64,000 nucleotides of DNA, from assembly GCA_036251705.1 (NCBI GenBank), contig CP133959.1, positions 1,240,001 to 1,304,000 on the forward strand. The letters run 5' to 3'. This DNA is from Orbaceae bacterium lpD01. GTDB taxonomy: Bacteria; Pseudomonadota; Gammaproteobacteria; Enterobacterales; Orbaceae. This document shows positions 1 to 10,893 of the stretch, in pieces. Both the position numbers and the translations under genes were made by a program. Position 1 is the stretch's first letter; the number at the start of each line of letters is the position of its first letter. The notes below the pieces were generated by a model, which worked only from the letters and a program-made list of their open reading frames with translations, made no database searches and was not told where the DNA came from.

Positions 1-239
1 ATCAAGCTGGCAATCGTGGGGTTCGTTATCTGTTTCAATGTCGTGATCCTGCATCATCAGCGCCAAAATATGTGCAATTTAGCGATCATGGTATTGCACC
101 TGCGCCATCTTTCCATTTCCATCTTTATCTAGGCAATGAGTCACAAGTTGAATTAGAAAATGAAGTCACCAATTGGCCCACCTTTTATCCGCTCTCTTAT
201 GATAAAGCGGATATTGTGGAAGAGATGCTGGCGCACTAA
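1..239 (+). CDS. C-terminal part of an unrecognised protein
   Basis: An open frame enters from the left edge (first full codon at base 3) and stops at TAA 237-239, giving 78 residues. The visible tail is soluble, with no membrane segment, and is rich in aromatic and acidic residues (FHFHLYLGNES; ending EEMLAH). It converges with the leftward hem genes, whose last stop lies 27 bases away. I do not recognise the family and cannot assign a function; the coding call rests on the intact frame and ordinary codon use. Confidence 0.6.
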   Translation, partial: QAGNRGVRYLFQCRDPASSAPKYVQFSDHGIAPAPSFHFHLYLGNESQVELENEVTNWPTFYPLSYDKADIVEEMLAH

Positions 240-265
240 CTTACACTTAAGATCGCATAAAATAG

Positions 266-1162
266 CTATATGCCATTTTTATGTTTAGCGATCTGCGCGT
301 TGATTTTCTGTGCTTCAGCAAGCTGACCAATTTGGGTTAGAGATTGTGCTACTTCTTTTTGATAAAGTAGATTTGTTCTGATTACTTTAGGTTGTGCCTG
401 CCACCAATGAGATAAAGCATGACTATCCACGTCGTTGGCTAATTGATGAATGCGGCCAATATAGGCACTGTGCTTATATTGGTCAAGCTGCGTTTCTGGA
501 TAGAGTTGTACTTTGTACATCACTGGCATCATCTCAATAATGGCTTGATAATCTTGTAAGTTATCATAAATTTTACTGGCCAGCTTGATGACTTCAGGAT
601 GTCTTGGATGATCATCGAGTAACTTATTAATCTGTTTTTTCGCTTGCAGCAGTTCGTTATTCTTAATTTGCAAACGTATTTGGACCAATAAGAAGGCCAT
701 TTTTTCTTTATCTGTGCAAGTTAGCGCAGCTTGTTCAAGTAACTGATTTGCTGAAATTAAATCATTGGCATCAATCGCGGCTTGCGCAGCTTGTAAATAG
801 AGCAAGGTTTGATGATTGGCTGATTTAGCCGCTTTGGTTAATAATTTCTCCGCTGCTTTATATTTTCCCTCTAATATCAGTAGTTGTGCATCTTCTATTT
901 TCTTCGCTGATTTATTGGGAAATACATAGTGCCAGAATCGCCTTATAGAACTATGTGATAGTGAGATCTCTTTTAATAACCAATAGACAAAATAGACCAG
1001 AAAAAACAGAATGACTTCAGCTAATATAAATAGCGTAAAACTCATTTTTATCCGGTAACCGGCAACTTGAAAAAACACCATGCCTTGATGCCCAGCGAGC
1101 ATTGGTGCAATCACGATGACGCCAGCGGCAATCAGGAAAATAATCAAGATTCTAATCATCAC
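266..1162 (-). CDS. hemY: HemY, haem-biosynthesis-associated TPR membrane protein
   Basis: The 298-residue protein has two membrane segments near the N-terminus (about residues 4-22 and 42-62), then a helical region from about residue 85 (AKKIEDAQLLILEGKYKAAEKLL) with tetratricopeptide-like repeats. This is the HemY_N plus TPR plan of the gammaproteobacterial HemY that ends the hemCDXY operon; E. coli HemY is about 400 residues, so this one is short at its C-terminus. It starts 7 bases after hemX, consistent with co-transcription. Its exact role in late porphyrin synthesis is not settled in the family; it is not the Bacillus oxidase of the same name. Confidence 0.88.
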   Translation of the reverse strand: MMIRILIIFLIAAGVIVIAPMLAGHQGMVFFQVAGYRIKMSFTLFILAEVILFFLVYFVYWLLKEISLSHSSIRRFWHYVFPNKSAKKIEDAQLLILEGKYKAAEKLLTKAAKSANHQTLLYLQAAQAAIDANDLISANQLLEQAALTCTDKEKMAFLLVQIRLQIKNNELLQAKKQINKLLDDHPRHPEVIKLASKIYDNLQDYQAIIEMMPVMYKVQLYPETQLDQYKHSAYIGRIHQLANDVDSHALSHWWQAQPKVIRTNLLYQKEVAQSLTQIGQLAEAQKINAQIAKHKNGI

Positions 1163-1169
1163 TTATCTC

Positions 1170-2579
1170 CTAATTGGCGGTGAGTAAATCGCGAACGCGG
1201 GTTTGCATCAAATGCGCTAATAGTGGTGCGCTCGCAAGTTTTTCAGGTAAATATTTTTGGCTGATGGTCTGTTCTTGTAATTGCGTCAATTCATCAATAA
1301 AGGCTTGGGTCATCGGCGCTTGGGTATTAAAGTAAGCATAAATCGAACTGGAGACGTCTTTGAGTGCTTGTTGATAAATGGCATCTTGATGACGCGGTAC
1401 GGCTTGGGCAGCAATAAAAAGTTGTAATCGCAGATTTTCTCTTAGATAAACGGATTGTTCTGGCGTAATCAGCGCACGATAGATCTGGCAATGCTGAGCT
1501 GCCTCTTTATTCTGGCCTGCCTTAGCAAGACAATTGGTGAGTTGATCATACTTTTCAACTGTGACAAATTTATTTAAGAAAGATTGCCCATTTCTCAGTA
1601 AATTATGGTACCAACGACTGAAGGTTGAGGGCGGCGTTTCTGCCGGAAGCATCTCTGAACTGGTCGCTTCATGTTCGGTGGCTGCTTCAGAGAATGAATC
1701 ATCATAGTTTACCAGTGACAGATCAATCGCTTCATAATTATCTACTAATGGCAAATCACTGACCTGATTTGCCATTTCCATTAATGACATCACAATGCCA
1801 TCAAAATCAATATGGCTTATCAGTGCAAGCGAGCTCATATCTTTTGCAATCGCTTGTCGAACCGGTAATAAACTAGGATCATTGGTTTCAGCCAGACTCG
1901 CATCGGCACTTTTTAAGAGTAACCTTGCTGTCACATAATCTTGATCATTCCATATTTTACGGCCGGCCAGATTGACCAGATAATCCGCTTGAGAAATTAA
2001 CCAGTTATTATTATTGGCGGGTGAAAGCGCGGATAATTGTGCATGCAATTTCTGTAAGCTTTGCTCATTAATCTGCATGGCATCGTCAATTTTAGTGGTA
2101 AATTGATTTTGTGATTGTTGCTGTTTAATCAGATCATCGTTAACTTTTTGCTGCAGTTGCGCAAGTTGTTGATTTTGACTAGTACTTGCTTGTGTTAACT
2201 CTTGTTGAATCTGCTGAGATAATGACTCATGGAGTGTGGTCAGTTCGCGCTGGAGTGAAGCGATAGTCGCTTGTTGCTCTGCGACTTGGCGATGCCCATG
2301 AAAATAGATACCCGTTCCAAGCCCGAATGTCAGTAAAATAGCCAAAATGGATAATTTAGAAACCGGTGTCTTATTCGTCGTATCTTTTGAGCGACTTTTT
2401 GGCGCATCGGATTTGATCGCTGATTGCTGCCGATTATTATCTGTTATTGGGGCAGGCTTCTCTTTTTTAGGTTTCTGTTCAGGTGCCGTCTGCTTATTAT
2501 CAGACTGTGACTGAACTGCATCAGTAGCCTCATTATGCTGAATATCTTCATTGCTTGGTAATGATCTGTTTTCAGTCAT
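1170..2579 (-). CDS. hemX: HemX, membrane-anchored protein of the hem operon
   Basis: The 469-residue protein has a low-complexity charged N-terminus rich in K, Q, P and D (residues 1-70), one membrane segment (about 75-93, LSILAILLTFGLGTGIYF), a Gln-rich coiled coil (about 100-180) and a helical C-terminal domain containing the family phrase NNNNWLISQADYLVNLAGRKIWNDQD. That plan is HemX, often mislabelled uroporphyrinogen-III C-methyltransferase although no methyltransferase motifs are visible. It lies between hemD and hemY, 22 bases after hemD. Known only as a conserved member of the haem operon; a scaffold role for HemC/HemD is speculation. Confidence 0.88.
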   Translation of the reverse strand: MTENRSLPSNEDIQHNEATDAVQSQSDNKQTAPEQKPKKEKPAPITDNNRQQSAIKSDAPKSRSKDTTNKTPVSKLSILAILLTFGLGTGIYFHGHRQVAEQQATIASLQRELTTLHESLSQQIQQELTQASTSQNQQLAQLQQKVNDDLIKQQQSQNQFTTKIDDAMQINEQSLQKLHAQLSALSPANNNNWLISQADYLVNLAGRKIWNDQDYVTARLLLKSADASLAETNDPSLLPVRQAIAKDMSSLALISHIDFDGIVMSLMEMANQVSDLPLVDNYEAIDLSLVNYDDSFSEAATEHEATSSEMLPAETPPSTFSRWYHNLLRNGQSFLNKFVTVEKYDQLTNCLAKAGQNKEAAQHCQIYRALITPEQSVYLRENLRLQLFIAAQAVPRHQDAIYQQALKDVSSSIYAYFNTQAPMTQAFIDELTQLQEQTISQKYLPEKLASAPLLAHLMQTRVRDLLTAN

Positions 2580-2601
2580 GATTCATCCTTATCCAGTGAG
2601 A

Positions 2602-3336
2602 TTAAACGCGTCCATTATGACATAGAGTGACAAGCATTTTAAATAAAATTTGATTATTGGCGGAGTCGACTTGAATGACGTTAAGCCAGCCGAGTTGTCT
2701 CGCTTTATTAGCTATTCTTGGGCTCGTGACAACTAATTTGCTCAGTGAACGCTGAGAAGGGGTGACCAACTCATTTAATCTTAGCAAGCTATCAATGTTG
2801 GTCATTGTTATTGTGGCACGCTTCGGCCAGCTTTGAATCTCTTTGGCGGGATAGTCAATATGTCTTCTCTGGTAACATTCAACATACTCCACCTGCGCAC
2901 CTCGCGATTGTAGAATACTGGCTAAAAGCTCACGTCCATTATTGCCGCGCAGAATCAGTATTCGTTTACCGGCCACCTTTTGCAGCGCGGACAAAGTAAG
3001 GAGTGCTTCGCTATTTTCATCCATACTTGGATAAATCACCGTTTGACCAATTTTTTTTTGTAGCAATTGTGCCGTTTTTTGACCAATCGCGGCATAATTT
3101 AATGCCATCGGAAATTGAATCGGCTCAGCAGATTGTTCCAGGCAATTGATCACTTGTGGTGATACGGCAATCACCATATCATGCTCAGAAAGCGTATCAA
3201 GTTTACCCTGTAAATTGTTGATTGATATACTTGGTTCTATGGTAAATAGCGGTATATGTCTGGCCGATAAACCAGCATGCTTAAGACAATTAAGTAGTTC
3301 CTCTCCGTAAGGGGAAGGCCGCGTAATAATTATCAT
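2602..3336 (-). CDS. hemD: Uroporphyrinogen-III synthase
   Basis: HemD cyclises hydroxymethylbilane to uroporphyrinogen III in the cytoplasm, the fourth step of tetrapyrrole synthesis. The 244-residue protein begins [14 protein letters not shown], the typical opening of the family (ITRP), and has the two-lobed alpha/beta pattern with the conserved stretch [17 protein letters not shown] near residue 125 and TMTNIDSL near 178. The length matches E. coli HemD (246). Its ATG overlaps the hemC stop by four bases (3333-3336), the classic coupling of hemC and hemD. Confidence 0.95.
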   Translation of the reverse strand: MIIITRPSPYGEELLNCLKHAGLSARHIPLFTIEPSISINNLQGKLDTLSEHDMVIAVSPQVINCLEQSAEPIQFPMALNYAAIGQKTAQLLQKKIGQTVIYPSMDENSEALLTLSALQKVAGKRILILRGNNGRELLASILQSRGAQVEYVECYQRRHIDYPAKEIQSWPKRATITMTNIDSLLRLNELVTPSQRSLSKLVVTSPRIANKARQLGWLNVIQVDSANNQILFKMLVTLCHNGRV

Positions 3337-4268
3337 GAGGAGGCGTTTATTTCATCTAAAATTTCTCTGGCACCTTGCGCTAAAAGTTGCTTTGCTAAGG
3401 CGATACCAAGCTGCTCCGCGCACTCACTTTTACCGGTGATTTTCGCATGAATAATTTTACTGCCATCACAGCGACCAACTAACGCCTTAATCTGTAGCGT
3501 ATCTTGCTGCAGTGTTGCATGACAGCCGATCGGTATTTGGCAGCCACCTTGTAACATTTTATTCATGGCTCGTTCAGCTAATAGGCAAAGGCGCGTAGGT
3601 TTATCATCAAGCGGCGCTAACAGCTGTTCAATCATCGGATCATTTACGCGAGTTTCGATACCAACAGCACCTTGTCCAACCGCAGGTAGCATGATTTGCT
3701 GATCTAACGCGGTGGTAATACGATCCGATAGACCTAAACGTTTTAGTCCTGCAACCGCTAGGATGATCGCATCGTACTCACCTTGATCAAGTTTGGCTAA
3801 TCGGGTACCGACATTACCGCGCAAATCTTTAATATTTAACTGCGGATAATGCGCTTTAAGCTGACATTGGCGACGTAAGCTTGAAGTGCCGACGACCGCG
3901 TCACTAGGCAGATCGTCCAGTGATTGATAGTGATTAGAAACAAATGCATCACGCGGGTCCTCGCGTTGACAAATCGTTGTCAAGGTCAGTTTATCTGGAA
4001 ACTCTACCGGAATATCTTTCATCGAATGAACCGCGATATCCGCTTCATTATTAAGCAAGGCTTGCTCTAATTGCTTGACAAATAAGCCTTTACCGCCGAT
4101 TTTTGCAAGCGGTGTATCTAAAATAATGTCACCTTGTGTAACAATCGGGAACAGTTCAACAATCAGATTGGGATGATATTTTAATAATTGTGATTTTACA
4201 AAATTGGCTTGCCAAAGTGCCAAAGGACTTTTTCTTGTGGCAATCCGAATAACGGGCTGTTGCTGCAT
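3333..4268 (-). CDS. hemC: Porphobilinogen deaminase (hydroxymethylbilane synthase)
   Basis: HemC joins four porphobilinogens into hydroxymethylbilane using a covalently bound dipyrromethane cofactor. The 311-residue protein has the N-terminal [15 protein letters not shown] motif, the catalytic Asp in HSMKDIP (Asp85), the substrate-binding [11 protein letters not shown] and RGNVGTRL stretches, and the cofactor cysteine in GGCQIPIG (Cys243). A GAGG sequence lies a few bases before the ATG at 4268. It heads the leftward hemCDXY operon; purB ends 54 bases upstream, with a hairpin between. Confidence 0.97.
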   Translation of the reverse strand: MQQQPVIRIATRKSPLALWQANFVKSQLLKYHPNLIVELFPIVTQGDIILDTPLAKIGGKGLFVKQLEQALLNNEADIAVHSMKDIPVEFPDKLTLTTICQREDPRDAFVSNHYQSLDDLPSDAVVGTSSLRRQCQLKAHYPQLNIKDLRGNVGTRLAKLDQGEYDAIILAVAGLKRLGLSDRITTALDQQIMLPAVGQGAVGIETRVNDPMIEQLLAPLDDKPTRLCLLAERAMNKMLQGGCQIPIGCHATLQQDTLQIKALVGRCDGSKIIHAKITGKSECAEQLGIALAKQLLAQGAREILDEINASS

Positions 4269-4281
4269 AAAAACCTCAATA

Positions 4282-4317
4282 AGTGGATTAATTGCACCCT
4301 AAGTACATTAACCCACT
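4282..4317 (-). terminator. Hairpin between purB and hemC
   Basis: On the minus strand AGTGGGTTAAT (4317-4307) pairs with ATTAATCCACT (4292-4282), eleven pairs with one G-U, around a 14-base loop. It stands just after the purB stop and before hemC. The run of T that follows is interrupted (TTATTGAGGTTTTTA), so it may be a weak terminator or attenuator rather than a strong one. Confidence 0.4.
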
Positions 4318-4321
4318 AAAA

Positions 4322-5710
<1,389 letters not shown>

Positions 5711-5715
5711 TCATG

Positions 5716-6351
5716 CTAGGAATAAGATAATAGTTCGTTGGCAGCTTGCAACATTTTTTTACGTGAAAAAATAAACTGCCAGCGCGAGCCACCCATTTGA
5801 AACCATAACGTTCCTGCTCTAACACAGGCAAATAACGCCGTTCTAATTTTGGCTTGTACCAAGGTATTTTGTAGGCACTCAATTTTACCTGTCACTTTAA
5901 TTTTAGTGGTGATAGGACTAATGATATCGGCATAGATGCCGGCGAGTGAATAAGAGAGTTCATCAATATGCTCGGCGATGGTCGTCTCATCTAAAGGTGA
6001 ATGTAGATGGGTGATACGTGAGAGTCTTTGGGCTAGCTCTGATAGCGCCTGATTATTTTTACGCAGCTTATTGGCAATACCCAGTGAACCAAAAATATAA
6101 CGTATCAAGTCCATCTGTTCTTTATTTTGATTCGCATTTAAGACTTTGATCAGTATACGCAGTCCTGACTGAATATTCTCGATACCACCAAAAACATCAC
6201 CAACCGATGTCGGCGAAGTATTAAATAAACTTTTTACCGCTATTTTATATTGCTCATGATTACAGGTCGCTGAATCTGCCAGCTGCGTTACTAGCGAGGC
6301 ATTTTGGCAGACGCCAGCGAGTGAAATAACGATATTATGATATTTGCTCAT
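5716..6351 (-). CDS. hflD: HflD, membrane-associated lysogenization regulator homologue
   Basis: The 211-residue helical protein matches HflD (213 residues in E. coli) in length, in position between mnmA and purB, and in segments such as LAGVCQNASLVTQLA, DVFGGIENIQSGLRIL and RYIFGSLGIANKLRKN. In E. coli HflD binds phage lambda CII and favours the lytic choice; the housekeeping role is unclear. It begins three bases after the mnmA stop, so the two are surely co-transcribed. Whether it matters for the resident P2-like prophage, which has no CII, cannot be told. Confidence 0.92.
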   Translation of the reverse strand: MSKYHNIVISLAGVCQNASLVTQLADSATCNHEQYKIAVKSLFNTSPTSVGDVFGGIENIQSGLRILIKVLNANQNKEQMDLIRYIFGSLGIANKLRKNNQALSELAQRLSRITHLHSPLDETTIAEHIDELSYSLAGIYADIISPITTKIKVTGKIECLQNTLVQAKIRTALFACVRAGTLWFQMGGSRWQFIFSRKKMLQAANELLSYS

Positions 6352-6354
6352 GTT

Positions 6355-7509
6355 TTACTCGAATTTATGGTTTAATGAGTTGCCGATGCGCTCTTCTATA
6401 ATCCCGCCACCCAGACAAATTTCATGATGGTAAAAAACAGCTGATTGTCCCGGCGTAACAGCAGAAATCGGTTCATCGAAGATCACTTCAATTTTTTCAT
6501 CCGTAATGGGGGTAACCGTACAGGGAATATCTTGTTGGCGATATCGGGTTTTCACACTACAACGAATGGTTTGGATTAATGGCTTACGGTTGACCCAATC
6601 GAGTTGCTGGGCAATTAAACCCGTTGAAAATAGGGCTGGATGATTAGCGCCTTGTGCAACAATGAGCTCGTTAGTGAGTAGATTTTTTTCAACTACATAC
6701 CAAGGCGTTTCAGGCGCATCTTTGAGACCGCCAATGCCTAATCCTTTGCGTTGACCTAAGGTGTGATACATTAAACCTTGATGTTCACCGATCACTTTAC
6801 CGTCAACGGTACGAATTTTACCTGGCTGAGCGGGTAGGTAACGCGCTAAAAAATCGCGAAATTTACGTTCGCCAATAAAACAGATGCCGGTTGAGTCTTT
6901 CTTTTGTGCCGTGATTAAACCGAGTTCATCCGCAATTTTTCTCACTTGTGGCTTTTCTAATTCGCCCACTGGAAAAAGACTTTTACTAATTTGTGCTTCG
7001 CTCAGCGTATAGAGAAAATAGCTTTGATCTTTATTATTATCGATACCGCGTAATAACTCAGTACCGGCATCGGTGTCACGTCGTCTGACATAGTGGCCAG
7101 TGGCAATATAGTCAGCACCTAAATCTTCAGCGGCATAGTCTAAAAAGGCTTTAAATTTAATCTCTTTATTACATAGAATATCTGGGTTGGGCGTTCTGCC
7201 CGCTTTATATTCAGAGAGGAAGTGTTCAAATACATTATCCCAATACTCTGCCGCAAAATTGATGGTTAATAACTCTATGCCTAATTTATCACAGACGGCT
7301 TGTGCGTCAGCCAAATCAGCAGATGCACTGCAGTACTCATCATTATCATCCTCTTCCCAGTTTTTCATGAAAAGGCCGGTGACCTGATAACCCTGTTGTT
7401 TTAATAAGTAGGCGGATACTGATGAGTCAACGCCCCCAGACATACCTACAATCACTTTTTTAGTGCTTGTTTCAATTGCATTTAATGCAGAAATTTTTGC
7501 GTCAGACAT
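6355..7509 (-). CDS. mnmA: tRNA-specific 2-thiouridylase MnmA
   Basis: MnmA thiolates U34 of tRNA-Lys, Glu and Gln with sulfur from the Tus relay. The 384-residue protein has the PP-loop [15 protein letters not shown] (about residues 22-36), the first catalytic cysteine in [13 protein letters not shown], the tRNA-recognition segment ATGHYVRR, the second cysteine in [13 protein letters not shown], and [21 protein letters not shown]. It has about 14 more N-terminal residues than E. coli MnmA. It is the first gene of the leftward mnmA-hflD-purB operon, so the promoter must lie in the 467-base gap that follows 7509. Confidence 0.97.
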   Translation of the reverse strand: MSDAKISALNAIETSTKKVIVGMSGGVDSSVSAYLLKQQGYQVTGLFMKNWEEDDNDEYCSASADLADAQAVCDKLGIELLTINFAAEYWDNVFEHFLSEYKAGRTPNPDILCNKEIKFKAFLDYAAEDLGADYIATGHYVRRRDTDAGTELLRGIDNNKDQSYFLYTLSEAQISKSLFPVGELEKPQVRKIADELGLITAQKKDSTGICFIGERKFRDFLARYLPAQPGKIRTVDGKVIGEHQGLMYHTLGQRKGLGIGGLKDAPETPWYVVEKNLLTNELIVAQGANHPALFSTGLIAQQLDWVNRKPLIQTIRCSVKTRYRQQDIPCTVTPITDEKIEVIFDEPISAVTPGQSAVFYHHEICLGGGIIEERIGNSLNHKFE

Positions 7510-7664
7510 AATATATTTTTAGCTAAAAAGGCTCTCTCTATATAACGAATACTTAAACAGTAAAATAGTTGAATAAACACTATTTCAACCAGCTTGATAG
7601 ATTAAAAATGAGTTATTTAACGGATCTTTACCGCATGAATAAAAAAATGAAACAGATTTAACTA

Positions 7665-7680
7665 TACCTAATATTAGGTA
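7665..7680. promoter_or_regulatory. 16-bp perfect palindrome, possible operator
   Basis: TACCTAATATTAGGTA is identical to its own reverse complement. It lies about 155 bases upstream of mnmA and 297 bases upstream of the thioredoxin-like gene. Perfect even-length palindromes of this size typically bind a dimeric regulator; which protein and which gene are unknown. Confidence 0.4.
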
Positions 7681-7713
7681 GGTAATCTGAATATTCAATA
7701 TGGCATTGACGAT

Positions 7714-7743
7714 TTTCTCTATCTTAGCATATAAATAGAGAAA
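7714..7743. repeat. 9-bp inverted repeat (hairpin)
   Basis: TTTCTCTAT (7714-7722) and ATAGAGAAA (7735-7743) are perfect complements around a 12-base loop. No T tract follows on either strand, so a terminator is unlikely; it may be an operator or an RNA leader structure. Confidence 0.35.
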
Positions 7744-7976
7744 TTTAACCCTATGCTCATGGTTTCAATCGTTGATTTTTGAAAGAAATCATCAAATAAA
7801 AAAGCCAGATAAATGGGATTCATCGTAATAGATTGAGATGATGTCAGGTTATCAAGTTAGCTGATTTATCGATAGCAATCTTATCTACCAAGAGCTTGAT
7901 AGTGTTTAATGATTGCATAAGCTGTTAAATACGAGCACAATAAAATCATAAAATGAGATGTGTCGAGGGATATTTT

Positions 7977-8303
7977 ATGTCAAAAACGGTATTGGTGGTA
8001 ACCGCGGAGCAGTTAGCTAGCCAGCTCTTGAGTACTGAGCGTTTGATTTTACTGTTTTGTATCAACAATAGCAGTGATGATTATCAGACTATGCTGCCGA
8101 TGATTGAAACATTACAATCTCACTACCAATCTCAGATCTATTGTTGTCAGATAGATATTGATCAGGATACTGCTTTTGCTAAAAAAATGGCTATTGATGT
8201 TGTTCCGACCATTTTTCTTATTCGTCATCAGCAGATCATTGATGAAAGAGAAGGGCGGTTAACTGCCGATGAATTGGCACATTTTATCGAGAATAATCTG
8301 TAG
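7977..8303 (+). CDS. Thioredoxin-fold protein lacking the CxxC active site
   Basis: From ATG 7977, preceded by GAGGGA, the protein is 108 residues. It has the order of a thioredoxin: N-terminal strand, the strand LILLFCIN (about 23-30), a helix, the strand YCCQIDIDQD, then the cis-proline loop DVVPTIFLI (Pro77) and EGRLTADEL where thioredoxins read G.. at the end of the sheet. The position of the CGPC motif holds NNSSDD instead, so no thiol-disulfide exchange of the normal kind is expected. Lone Cys28, Cys56 and Cys57 are elsewhere. An upstream ATG at 7953 is possible but has a poorer ribosome site. It stands alone, convergent with tpiA, and its role is unknown. Confidence 0.75.
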   Translation: MSKTVLVVTAEQLASQLLSTERLILLFCINNSSDDYQTMLPMIETLQSHYQSQIYCCQIDIDQDTAFAKKMAIDVVPTIFLIRHQQIIDEREGRLTADELAHFIENNL

Positions 8304-8380
8304 TTTTTGATGCGTTAAGCTGAGTGAAACAATTTGATTAGAGCACTATTTTATTGCAGCTTGTTCTCTTCATATTTAAT

Positions 8381-8408
8381 AAAAAAGCGGGTTAATCCCG
8401 CTTTTTTT
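8381..8408. terminator. Bidirectional rho-independent terminator
   Basis: AGCGGG-TTAA(T)-CCCGCT hairpin flanked by AAAAA on the left and TTTTTTT on the right, between the convergent thioredoxin-like gene and tpiA, so it can serve both strands. Confidence 0.85.
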
Positions 8409-8440
8409 ATTCATAGTTGCTGAATCAACCGTGAACCATC

Positions 8441-9205
8441 TTAGCTTTTCGCTTTTGCGGCAGCTTTAACTATCACCGCGAACGCATCGGCCTTCAATGA
8501 GGCGCCACCGACTAAAGCACCATCAATATCTGGCTGAGTGAATAATTCAGCTGCATTGCTATCATTCACTGAACCGCCGTATTGAATAATCACTTGTTTA
8601 GCGATTTCAGCGTCTTTTTTCGCGATATGATCACGGATAAATTTATGTACCGCTTGTGCTTGTGCTGGCGTTGCTGATTTACCGGTACCAATTGCCCAAA
8701 TCGGTTCATAAGCAATCACGGCATCTTTAAATGCGGCAGCGCCTAAAGTCTCTAATACCGCATCAATTTGGCGTGCACAAACTGCTTCTGTCTGGTTTGC
8801 TTCATTTTCCGCTTCGGTTTCGCCAATACATAAAACAGGAATTAAGCCATTTTCTTTTAACACCGCAAATTTCTTAGCAATAAAAGAATCAGACTCTTTG
8901 TGATAAGTTCGACGTTCAGAGTGACCGATAATGATATATTTCGTGCCCATCTCTTTAAGCATTTGCGCAGAAATATCACCGGTATAAGCACCTGATACTG
9001 CAGTATCAACATTTTGTGCGCCAAGGTTGATTGCACTTCCAGATAATTGCTCACGAACAAAATCCAGATACATAACAGGCGGGGCAATGGCGACATCACA
9101 GTTTTTGACATCAGCCAGGTTCTGTTTCAGTCCTGCCACTAATGTTTTCGCCATTTCTTTGCTTCCGTTGAGCTTCCAGTTTCCCATTACTAATGGTTTG
9201 CGCAT
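8441..9205 (-). CDS. tpiA: Triosephosphate isomerase
   Basis: TpiA interconverts dihydroxyacetone phosphate and glyceraldehyde 3-phosphate in glycolysis. The 254-residue protein has the N-terminal [15 protein letters not shown] with the active-site Asn and Lys, the electrophilic His in [11 protein letters not shown], the catalytic Glu in [20 protein letters not shown] with the mobile phosphate lid, and the C-terminal [10 protein letters not shown] phosphate loop. The length matches E. coli (255). It is monocistronic here, convergent with the thioredoxin-like gene and divergent from zapB. Confidence 0.98.
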   Translation of the reverse strand: MRKPLVMGNWKLNGSKEMAKTLVAGLKQNLADVKNCDVAIAPPVMYLDFVREQLSGSAINLGAQNVDTAVSGAYTGDISAQMLKEMGTKYIIIGHSERRTYHKESDSFIAKKFAVLKENGLIPVLCIGETEAENEANQTEAVCARQIDAVLETLGAAAFKDAVIAYEPIWAIGTGKSATPAQAQAVHKFIRDHIAKKDAEIAKQVIIQYGGSVNDSNAAELFTQPDIDGALVGGASLKADAFAVIVKAAAKAKS

Positions 9206-9317
9206 GATTTTTCTCCAAGTAAGACATTAATATATGATTTAGGTGTAGAATTCTGGTCAATTAGATATAATAATAGTATTGTAGTTAAATAACCACCATT
9301 AATTATTGAGGACTAAC

Positions 9318-9560
9318 ATGTCATTAGAAATCTTAAATCAATTAGAAAGTAAAATTCAACAAGCGGTTGATACTGTCGGATTATTACAAATGGAAATTGA
9401 TGAACTCAAAGAACATAATCAGCAACTTGAACAACAACTTTCTACTTCAAATGCGACGTTTGCTGCTTTACAAGAGGAAAATCAACGTTTAAAACAAGAA
9501 CAGTCTCAGTGGCAAGATCGTCTGCAGAGTTTACTTGGCCGGATGAGTGATATTAAATAA
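9318..9560 (+). CDS. zapB: Cell division factor ZapB
   Basis: ZapB is a small all-coiled-coil protein that assembles at midcell and links ZapA/FtsZ to the MatP-bound terminus. The 80-residue sequence is one long heptad pattern (MSLEILNQLESKIQQAVDTV, LLQMEIDELKEHN, ending LQSLLGRMSDIK) closely like E. coli ZapB. The start is ATG 9318; a TTG at 9306 in frame is part of the TTGAGGA ribosome site and is rejected. It lies 9 bases ahead of the DUF2868 gene, so the three genes here may form one transcript. Confidence 0.93.
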   Translation: MSLEILNQLESKIQQAVDTVGLLQMEIDELKEHNQQLEQQLSTSNATFAALQEENQRLKQEQSQWQDRLQSLLGRMSDIK

Positions 9561-9569
9561 GGTCACACA

Positions 9570-10892
9570 TTGAATCAGCGTTTTAAAGATTTATGGCTAG
9601 CAGAAACCATTCGTTTAATTGAACAAACTGATCATTTTGCTGATAGTGAGGCCAATCGTCAGGCTAAAGGCATCAACGGTAATTTAACCCACCGTATATT
9701 ATTCAGAGCTAAACTTATTGCCCAGCAAATAGGTTTACTGGATCTGCAAAGACGTTATATCAAAGTGTTGCAAATCACCTTATTTGCGCTCTTTTTTATG
9801 GCTTTATTGATTGGCACCGGTTTAAGCTTTACCGCATTAAGTCAGGAGCCAGTCAATATATTCTGGGCTTTAATTAGTCTGTTAGGTCTTAACTTTGTTA
9901 TGCTGCTGATTTGGTTATTCAGCTTTTTATTACTGCCCAAAGAGAGCGGTAGCTTGTTTGTTCAGTTATGGTTATGGCTCAGTCATAAATTTGCTGCCAA
10001 ACAGACGACGCAACAATTCTTACCAGCCCTCATGGCGTTATCAGGTCATCAGATACGTTGGGCAATCAGTTTTGTGGTCAATCTTTTTTGGACGTTAATC
10101 CTGTTATCCAGTTTCTTGATTTTAGTTATTCTTTTTTCGGCTAAACACTACAGCTTTGTTTGGCAAACCACCCTCTTAAATGCGCATTCATTTATCTGGC
10201 TAACACAATCGTTAGGTGCTTTTCCTGCGTTGTTGGGATTTGCGGTGCCTGATGTTGAAACCATTCGTCAGAGTGGCGTGCTGGCGTTATCGGCGGGCGA
10301 GGTTCGCTCCTCATGGGCGATCTGGCTATTGGGCGTTTTTTTAGCTTATGGATTACTCCCCCGCATGATACTCATGCTCATCAGCGGTTTTATTTGGTCA
10401 ATCAAGCAGAGAACAGCTCAGCTAAATTTAGCTTTGCCAGCATATCAATTACTCGCTCAGCGCTTACAACCATTCTCTTGCGAAGGACAGATCGTTGATC
10501 CTAATTTAATCGCACATGAGTTATCGCAAATCTTGCCATTAGATAGGCAAGGTCGAGGTCAATATCTGGTTGCGATTGAGGTTTATCAAGATTGGCAACC
10601 ACCGATATCCGTAGATTTCTCCTTTTTAGGGTGCTTAAATCAACGACAGCAGCGCCAACAAGTGTTAGATTATTTACAGCAATATCCCGCACAAAAATTG
10701 TTAATTGCTATTGATACCCAGCGTGCCCCTGACCGCGGTATACTCAATTTGATCATTGCACTGATAAATAAATCGCAGCAAACCAGAATATGGCTGCTCA
10801 ATGAAGGTAAACAGTACCAAAACTGGCGAGCTGATTTAGCTGAGCTTGCACTATTAACGGCACAACCTGATTGGTTAACAGAAGTGGGCTAA
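9570..10892 (+). CDS. DUF2868-type membrane protein
   Basis: This 440-residue protein starts at TTG 9570, with AAGG eight bases upstream. It has a soluble N-terminus (about 1-65), four to six membrane segments between about 68 and 290 (for example ITLFALFFMALLIGTGLSF, IFWALISLLGLNFVMLLIW, WLLGVFLAYGLLPRMILML), and a cytoplasmic C-terminal domain. The following GTPase gene starts one base after its stop. Proteins of the DUF2868 family are typically paired with DUF3482 GTPases in gammaproteobacteria; the function is not known to me. The pair may be a membrane receptor and its G-protein, which is inference from adjacency. Confidence 0.8.
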   Translation: MNQRFKDLWLAETIRLIEQTDHFADSEANRQAKGINGNLTHRILFRAKLIAQQIGLLDLQRRYIKVLQITLFALFFMALLIGTGLSFTALSQEPVNIFWALISLLGLNFVMLLIWLFSFLLLPKESGSLFVQLWLWLSHKFAAKQTTQQFLPALMALSGHQIRWAISFVVNLFWTLILLSSFLILVILFSAKHYSFVWQTTLLNAHSFIWLTQSLGAFPALLGFAVPDVETIRQSGVLALSAGEVRSSWAIWLLGVFLAYGLLPRMILMLISGFIWSIKQRTAQLNLALPAYQLLAQRLQPFSCEGQIVDPNLIAHELSQILPLDRQGRGQYLVAIEVYQDWQPPISVDFSFLGCLNQRQQRQQVLDYLQQYPAQKLLIAIDTQRAPDRGILNLIIALINKSQQTRIWLLNEGKQYQNWRADLAELALLTAQPDWLTEVG

Positions 10893-10893
10893 G

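Larger units (their letters stand above)
7510..7976. other. 467-base gap between divergent mnmA and thioredoxin-like gene
   Basis: No credible gene is seen in this AT-rich stretch. It must carry the promoters of mnmA (leftward) and of the rightward thioredoxin-like gene. Its visible structure is a 16-bp perfect palindrome (7665-7680) and a 9-bp inverted repeat (7714-7743), entered separately. Several short runs such as AATAAAATCATAAAATG just before 7953 are AT-rich and could include -10 elements, but none is convincing enough to assign. Confidence 0.6.
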
